Source of the DNA: Tritrichomonas musculus
Taxonomy: Eukaryota; Parabasalia; Tritrichomonadida; Tritrichomonadidae
DNA length: 64,000 nt
NCBI GenBank assembly: GCA_039105265.1
Contig: JAPFFF010000001.1
Coordinates: 10,974,001-11,038,000, forward strand
Direction of reading: 5' to 3'
Positions 59,212 to 64,000 of the stretch are shown here, one piece after another (position 1 is the first letter of the stretch; each line of letters opens with the position of its first letter). The translations under genes were made by a program, and so were the position numbers. Below the pieces are notes generated by a model, which searched no databases, was not told the DNA's origin, and saw nothing but the letters and a program-made list of their open reading frames with translations.

Positions 59212-59697
59212 AATTTTTTTTGATAGAAAAAAACGAATATTCTATAAACTATCAATTATACGTTATTAAAAATACGTTAATAGTTTCATCATTCATAATT
59301 TGGAATAAGATCATGAGAAATAAATTATTTGAATTTAATAATCATGTGTGTTAGATTTCAAAATGAATGGATTGAGTGAAAGTTAGAAAAAATCTGAATG
59401 TAATTGAACTATTAGCTAATTCAGTTTGGAAAAGGGTATGCACAAAATATATTAAAAAATCTTCATTGATGTTTATTCATTTATATTCATATTCAATTTA
59501 TATATGAGTGTGCTTTTTATTAAAAAAATTTTTAATTGAAATATGAAAGCCTCATTTTATATGATAAAATCATGTGATACTCTTGGATTCAGATCAAATA
59601 CCGTTTTTTATTAAAAAGGTTTTACATAAAAAAATAAAGATATTTTAACAAATAACATAAAAATTTTTGATTTGACTCAAACCAATAATAAGGAGAA
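59212..59697. other. Divergent intergenic region
   Basis: Holds the promoters of the TPH protein (minus) and the RRM-like protein (plus). No motif recognised beyond AT-rich sequence. Confidence 0.55.
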
Positions 59698-60282
59698 ATG
59701 CACCCAATTGAAAATAAAATCGATATAAATAATTTCCAAGGGGTTTCAAATAAAGATGTAATAGAAGCGTTTACCAATATTGGTAAGAAATTTAATGATA
59801 AACCAAATGTAACAATATTTGTTGAAGCTAACGGGGAAAGCAAATATAGAGGAGTAGTTTATTACAAAAATCCACAAACATGCATGTATGCAAAAAAGCA
59901 TCCACCTGTTTTTAATGGAATTCCGGTAACAATTATTTATAAACAAACGAACGAACCTATATCAGAAATATCAAACAAAGATAATTTCACAAATTTATAT
60001 TTAATTGGAAAGTATGATGACGAAGATATTCCAGAGAATTCCATAAACTTTGATTCAAATATTATAAGAGAAAAACTTAAGAGTGTTGACGCCGAAGATA
60101 ATAATAATTTAAAAGAAATTGTATTTTTAAATCAGCCATTTTCAGGCACGTTTGAAAGAAAATATCAAGCAATATTAAAATATGAAGATCATAAAAATGC
60201 TCAAAATGCTTTACAAAAAATTACAGAAAATTCCAGTGATATGCAAATTCTCAAATGTTGCCCTGCATTTGGATGGGGCTAA
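59698..60282 (+). CDS. Small RRM-like protein, 194 aa
   Basis: Residues about 8-88 show RRM-type strand/helix order: I-D-I-N-N-F, helix S-N-K-D-V-I-E-A-F, V-T-I-F-V-E, then R-G-V-V-Y-Y, a helix with the conserved Ala, and V-T-I-I-Y-K. A second, more degenerate repeat of the same order covers about 98-190 (L-Y-L-I-G-K, E-I-V-F-L-N, Y-Q-A-I-L-K-Y). The RNP1/RNP2 aromatics are weak, so RNA binding is not certain. No membrane span or signal. Family not recognised. Confidence 0.75.
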   Translation: MHPIENKIDINNFQGVSNKDVIEAFTNIGKKFNDKPNVTIFVEANGESKYRGVVYYKNPQTCMYAKKHPPVFNGIPVTIIYKQTNEPISEISNKDNFTNLYLIGKYDDEDIPENSINFDSNIIREKLKSVDAEDNNNLKEIVFLNQPFSGTFERKYQAILKYEDHKNAQNALQKITENSSDMQILKCCPAFGWG

Positions 60283-60460
60283 TATTCGCTCTTTTTATCA
60301 TTTTTCAGATTTGCATCCAAAATAGCGTAGCCTTATGCTTCTTCAATTTTTGGCCAATTAATTAGAAAACATTAGCCGTTGATATGCGATTGATTTGCAA
60401 AAATGATCAATTAAAATAAAGATGATTATCGAATTATATGTTTTTTTTAAATTCGTTTAT

Positions 60461-61519
60461 TTATTTTTCTTCTTCTTTATAGAATTTGGCAAGTTCAATG
60501 AAAAATTCAATAATATTAAGCTTCTTTTGAGCTGTTGATTGCTCCTTTTCATTTAATTTATCATTTTTGAGAAGAGCTTGTAATGTATCTCTAGTTGTAT
60601 AGAAATGCTCTTCGCCATCTTTTAAGTATCCTTCCATTGTATCAACATAGAATGTGGCGTGCGGAACATTTTTCATTCTTTGAATATAAATTGGTTTTAA
60701 TTTATCGCCAAAGAATTCTTCAAGAATGCCGTTTGCTTCATCAATAAGACCAGCTTCACCTTCAAAGTTCTTAATTTCTTTAGTTGTTCCACAGTGCTTG
60801 TTGATAAACTCTGTTACCTGTGATGGTGTTCTTTTTCCATCATATTCAATTGGTTTCTTTACTCCTTTAACATAAAGACGAACGTCTGGATATGCTTTGG
60901 TATCGTAATCACGTAAAAATGACCTATATCTATCACTGTCAATGACAGCAAATTCAACGTTAGGAACGTCACTGAAAAGACGAGCAACACGTGTAAGACG
61001 TGGCATAAATCGCTTGCAAGCGCCACACCATGGAGTTGTAAACATCATAAAGACGCATTCTGTATTGTCAAGTAATATCTTGAACGTTCTATTATTAGGA
61101 GTATGAATTAATTGATTAACAGTTCCTGGTTTAACATGGCTGATTTCACTTGACCATCTAATTATACTTTCGAAAGAATATCCTCCTTCATAAGTGGATT
61201 TTTCAAAGTGAGCTCCATTCTGGCAATATAAACGAACGGATGGAATTTCAATAACATGACGATGGAAACACTCACGGCGATATTTACCACAATCAAGACC
61301 AGCAACGAGCAAGTCTTTAGTTGTATTTTCGTAGGCTTTTGCAACTAAGTTGTAATCTTCAAAAGATCGTGTGCTTTGTTCTTGATGTTGTGTATAATAA
61401 CGAACAAGAGTGCACTTATGATTTTTAAGAGTTTCATTGAAGTTTTCATTATTAAGAGTGTAATATAGCCTCTTAGATTGAGCAATTGGAATAAGTAGAG
61501 ATAAAATGAAAGATAACAT
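60461..61519 (-). CDS. ER protein disulfide-isomerase-like protein with ERp29c-type tail, 352 aa
   Basis: Residues 1-15 form a signal peptide (L-S-F-I-L-S-L-L-I-P-I-A). Two thioredoxin folds follow. The first (about 18-125) has lost the C-x-x-C pair: the matching spot reads Y-Y-T-Q-H-Q-E-Q. The second (about 135-245) keeps P-W-C-G-A-C (Cys165, Cys168) and the cis-Pro (Y-P-D-V). The rest (about 250-345) is an all-helical domain like the PDI-D/ERp29 C-terminal domain (E-A-N-G-I-L-E-E-F-F). It has no KDEL-type retention tail (ends K-E-E-E-K). The protein would oxidise or isomerise disulfides in the ER with a single active site. The catalytic motif CGAC differs from the usual CGHC and suggests a more reducing or slower enzyme. 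Confidence 0.88.
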   Translation of the reverse strand: MLSFILSLLIPIAQSKRLYYTLNNENFNETLKNHKCTLVRYYTQHQEQSTRSFEDYNLVAKAYENTTKDLLVAGLDCGKYRRECFHRHVIEIPSVRLYCQNGAHFEKSTYEGGYSFESIIRWSSEISHVKPGTVNQLIHTPNNRTFKILLDNTECVFMMFTTPWCGACKRFMPRLTRVARLFSDVPNVEFAVIDSDRYRSFLRDYDTKAYPDVRLYVKGVKKPIEYDGKRTPSQVTEFINKHCGTTKEIKNFEGEAGLIDEANGILEEFFGDKLKPIYIQRMKNVPHATFYVDTMEGYLKDGEEHFYTTRDTLQALLKNDKLNEKEQSTAQKKLNIIEFFIELAKFYKEEEK

Positions 61520-61921
61520 ATTTATATATAAACTATTGAATTTTATTTGGTTTCATTCCAATTGTTTTGTGAATAACGATTAGAAAATGGTCAATTTAGA
61601 GCCAATTCTTATTTAAGTAAAAACTATTTATGGAACAGGTAGTGAAAATTTAAAATACTTTTAATGATGATGGCTGTAGCCACAAATTGATGAAAAAAGA
61701 AATGGAGCTATTTATTTTGAAATAATCATTTTTTATTAGTTATGCTTCTTCTTACAAATACTAATAAAAAATGATTATTTCTTATGAGTCTAAGATATAT
61801 ATTTCAGGAAGAGTTGTTATATTTCATCTAGTTAGCATGCTATTTAATTTGACGAAAAATAGATAAAATTTTTTTTTCATAAAAGCTGTTTTAAATAACA
61901 TTCAAAACTATTAATTAACTA
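61520..61921. other. AT-rich intergenic DNA
   Basis: Upstream of the PDI-like gene. It contains an imperfect inverted repeat (AAAATGATTATTTC-like at about 61720-61785) and no gene. Confidence 0.5.
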
Positions 61922-62173
61922 TTAATAATTATTTTCAACAAATTTACTATTTGAATACCCATAAAAATCATGCATCGTGCATTCAATTTTCCGTGGGTTT
62001 TCAAGAATTTGAAGATGAGTTTTGCTCAAAATGTTTTTTAATTCTGTTAATTCAAAACACTTGTGCGATGTTTATAAATCTCATTCAGTTGTCTCTTTCA
62101 AACCTTTACGTAATTCATCACTCTTCAAAAGCATCTGTTGTTTTTATCCAGTAAACGATTCTTCTGTTGCCAT
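61922..62173 (-). pseudogene. Small broken gene candidate, about 84 codons with in-frame stops
   Basis: On the minus strand an ATG at 62171-62173 opens a frame that keeps coding character to a TAA at 61922-61924. It reads M-A-T-E-E-S-F-T-G, then a stop, K-Q-Q-M-L-L-K-S-D-E-L-R-K-G-L-K, two further stops near 62080-62070, then E-L-T-E-L-K-N-I-L-S-K-T-H-L-Q-I-L. Helical, Glu/Lys-rich peptides in one constant frame across three stops, with no indel, suggest a recently decayed small host gene. The family is unknown. The plus-strand frame here (61951-62154) is its antisense shadow. Confidence 0.4.
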
Positions 62174-62309
62174 AAAATAATAATCAAAATCCATTTTGTT
62201 TCTAAAATTTTTATTTTGTAATACGTTAACTAAATAAATTGATCATTATTTCAAAAAGTTCTCTTTTCAATTATAACTATGCGTTTATCAATTATATTTT
62301 CAGAATATC

Positions 62310-62870
62310 ATGATTGAAGTATCAGAAGATGAACTTGAAGCAGTTAGAAATTGGAATTGCGGAATGCTTATCAAAAAAAAGCAGCGTGCACTTTTATGTC
62401 GCTCATTTTATGCTTGGAAAACTTCGTTTTTAAATATCATAAGCTATAAATGCGTAAAAATTCAAAACGAAATCGAGCAAAAAAGTTCAGTTGTCAAAAA
62501 GTTATCTTTTACAAGCCATGTCGATTCAAACCAATCAATTAGCCAACTTCAATCTTCAAATCAGCAACTTCAAAAAGAATTAGAAAGTTTGCAGAAAAAA
62601 CAACAAGAATTAGAAAAAGCTACTAATAAAATTCGTGATACATTAAGAACGCTTCAGTCTCCAGCAGCAGGATCAAGTTCTAGAACTTATTATGGTGATG
62701 TTAAGAAAAACGTTTTAACGAGTAAAAAATATAACCATTTTTATTTTTTTCAAAGTTTTATTTCTTATTTCACTTTTCTCTTTATAGAGATATATAATAT
62801 ATATTATATAAGATTTACAGCTAATTTTTATCGTAATGGAACTAAATTTACTACAATAAGGAAAAAATAG
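62310..62870 (+). CDS. Small coiled-coil protein, 186 codons, with altered C-terminus
   Basis: Residues 1-60 form a Trp/Cys-containing helical segment (R-N-W-N-C-G-M-L-I-K-K-K-Q-R-A-L). Residues 72-118 form a coiled coil (L-Q-K-E-L-E-S-L-Q-K-K-Q-Q-E-L-E). Then comes a Ser-rich linker. From about residue 143 on the sequence is Phe/Tyr/Ile-rich and looks like translated spacer. A 19-bp direct repeat (62724-62742 and 62872-62890) brackets this tail, as if about 130 bp had inserted near the end of the frame. Without it the protein would end shortly after N-H-F-L at about 149 aa. Function unknown; an upstream ATATCATGATT initiator-like string overlaps the start codon. Confidence 0.65.
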   Translation: MIEVSEDELEAVRNWNCGMLIKKKQRALLCRSFYAWKTSFLNIISYKCVKIQNEIEQKSSVVKKLSFTSHVDSNQSISQLQSSNQQLQKELESLQKKQQELEKATNKIRDTLRTLQSPAAGSSSRTYYGDVKKNVLTSKKYNHFYFFQSFISYFTFLFIEIYNIYYIRFTANFYRNGTKFTTIRKK

Positions 62871-62890
62871 AAAAAAATATAACCATTTTT
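62724..62890. mobile_element. Possible short insertion flanked by 19-bp direct repeat
   Basis: AAAAAATATAACCATTTTT occurs at 62724-62742 and again at 62872-62890, flanking about 129 bp of AT-rich DNA. This is the pattern of a target-site duplication or of a slippage duplication. No terminal inverted repeats are obvious. Confidence 0.4.
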
Positions 62891-63184
62891 TGTAAAAAAC
62901 GTAAATAATTGAAAAAATATTGTAACACAATTTTTGAATAGTAAATATTTATTTCAAATAAATAAATAAATAAAATGATTTTAATATAAAAAACTGAGAT
63001 ATAACAATATTTTAAAAACATTGAAATTGAAAGGTAAAATATTTAGCCATTACAATAAGCTTATTGTATTAAAATTTGATTATTTATTTGGCAGCTTAAG
63101 GCTAAAATAATCTGCCTTATAATAGGTCAATATAAACGGTTATGTAAAATTAAAAAAAAATCGAATAAGTATTCAATTTTAATT

Positions 63185-63318
63185 GACCATAGGGAAGGCC
63201 AAAAAAAGCGGTATACGAAAAAATCGACGGTTTTTCGTATAAGAAACCGTTTTTATTCACCATATTGAAGGCCAAAAAAAAAGCGGTATACGAAAAAATT
63301 GAAAGGTTTTCGTATAAA
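63185..63318. repeat. Two tandem 74-bp-spaced copies of a hairpin unit
   Basis: Each copy has GAAGGCCAAAAAAA-GCGGTATACGAAAAA and a returning TTTTCGTATA arm: copy 1 at about 63185-63242, copy 2 at about 63259-63318. The TATACGAAAAA/TTTTTCGTATA arms in each copy are complementary, with a loop of only a few bases. Confidence 0.75.
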
Positions 63319-63642
63319 AATTCATTCAATTTTGATCTTTTTTGAGATTTTTTTAATCGTTAGACGATAATATTTAACTGAAATTTTAATGATCGTGATT
63401 TATATATTTTTCAATTATTTATGATCGAAAAAAATATTTTCTAAACGTTAAAATTTAATTAAAAAAGTTACTTTTAAACGATTAAAAAATTATTAAAAAA
63501 ATTAGCAAAAAACTATGTTTTTTAAAAGTATTTTTCATTTTCCACGATAAGACAAACTATAATTGAGAGGTCTGTTTCGTTTAAATTTATGCTGTAATAA
63601 GATTTCATTTTGATCGTGTCAATCTCCATTTTTATGCCATAA

Positions 63643-63692
63643 TTTTTTTTTTTTTTTTTTTTTTTTTTAATGTTATGTTATGTTATGTTATA
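63643..63692. repeat. T26 run followed by (TTATG)n microsatellite
   Basis: A 26-base T run (63643-63668) adjoins about four TTATG units (to about 63692). Confidence 0.8.
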
Positions 63693-64000
63693 GAGATAAA
63701 AATATAAACATTTTATGTCAAATAAGGTGAAAATATATTTTGTTACTTTTTATGATAAAACTTTTTGAGAGGGGCAGCAATCAAAAAGTTTTTTTTTCTG
63801 AGTATTTTCTCAAATAACATCTTATAAACCTTGTTCAAAAGACATTACCTCCCTCTCAATTTAAAATAGTCATATCTTTATATTTTAAATATGAATTAAT
63901 TTTTTAAAATTTAATTAATATTATGATAATTATCTAATATATTATTAATGAAGAATGATGCAATTAAATTGTTTGATAAAAAAGATAAAATGATTTAAAA

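Larger units (their letters stand above)
62871..64000. other. 1.1-kb AT-rich terminal region
   Basis: No gene. It contains two tandem hairpin repeats (63185-63318), a T-run (63643-63668) and a (TTATG)n run. Confidence 0.6.

Noticed and set aside
61951-62154. 67-codon plus-strand frame
   Set aside because: Antisense to the better-supported minus-strand broken gene; Cys/Ser/Ile-rich without a domain.
1-64000. CRISPR arrays, operons or bacterial-type promoters and ribosome binding sites
   Set aside because: No array of equal repeats with equal spacers was seen, and the gene content (Pol III, CHD, PP2A, CDK) is eukaryotic.

Overview
The window looks like nuclear DNA of a parabasalid (trichomonad) protist, most likely a Tritrichomonas-type genome. 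The evidence is: very AT-rich, uninterrupted (intron-free) genes up to 9.3 kb; a short TCATTT-like initiator motif a few to about 30 bases upstream of many start codons; giant coiled-coil and leucine-rich-repeat proteins; a BTB-like/F5-8C protein; and remains of a hAT-like DNA transposon and a Polinton/Maverick element. The species name is an inference; I could not search databases.

Layout. 0.5-11.2 kb: a coiled-coil protein, a two-EF-hand protein, a minimal La-type RNA-binding protein, an unrecognised 763-aa protein and a ceramide synthase-type TLC membrane protein. 11.2-14.4 kb has no gene but holds a nested set of inverted repeats around a small GC-rich hairpin. 14.4-15.7 kb: a PH-domain protein. 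15.9-20.3 kb is a decayed mobile-element island. 20.4-40 kb is dense housekeeping and signalling: the RNA polymerase III largest subunit, a GAF/phosphodiesterase-like protein with altered key residues, a CHD-class (CHD6-9-like) chromatin remodeller, a LRR/FERM-like protein, a CAMK-type kinase and a CINP-like protein. 40.3-49.7 kb is a single 3112-aa LRR/coiled-coil gene, followed tail-to-tail by the BTB-like/F5-8C protein. 51.1-54.3 kb has no gene and contains a striking 450-bp, >99% identical inverted repeat. 54.3-62.9 kb: NMN adenylyltransferase, PP2A-class phosphatase, CDK-like kinase, a TPH-type flagellar coiled-coil protein, an RRM-like protein, a PDI-like ER protein, a small broken gene and a small coiled-coil protein. 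The last 1.1 kb is AT-rich repeat-bearing DNA.

There are no operons. Genes lie on both strands with short AT-rich gaps, and each appears to have its own promoter. Functional themes are Pol III transcription with La (RNA 3'-end binding), chromatin remodelling, phosphorylation signalling (two kinases, one phosphatase, one CDK-partner-like protein), cyclic-nucleotide or pseudo-PDE signalling, NAD synthesis, sphingolipid synthesis, ER folding and the flagellar cytoskeleton. The most unusual items are the foldback repeat at 51.7-53.3 kb, the nested inverted repeats with a 64% GC core at 11.6-13.7 kb, and the phosphodiesterase-like protein whose invariant purine-binding Gln and one metal-ligand Asp appear replaced.
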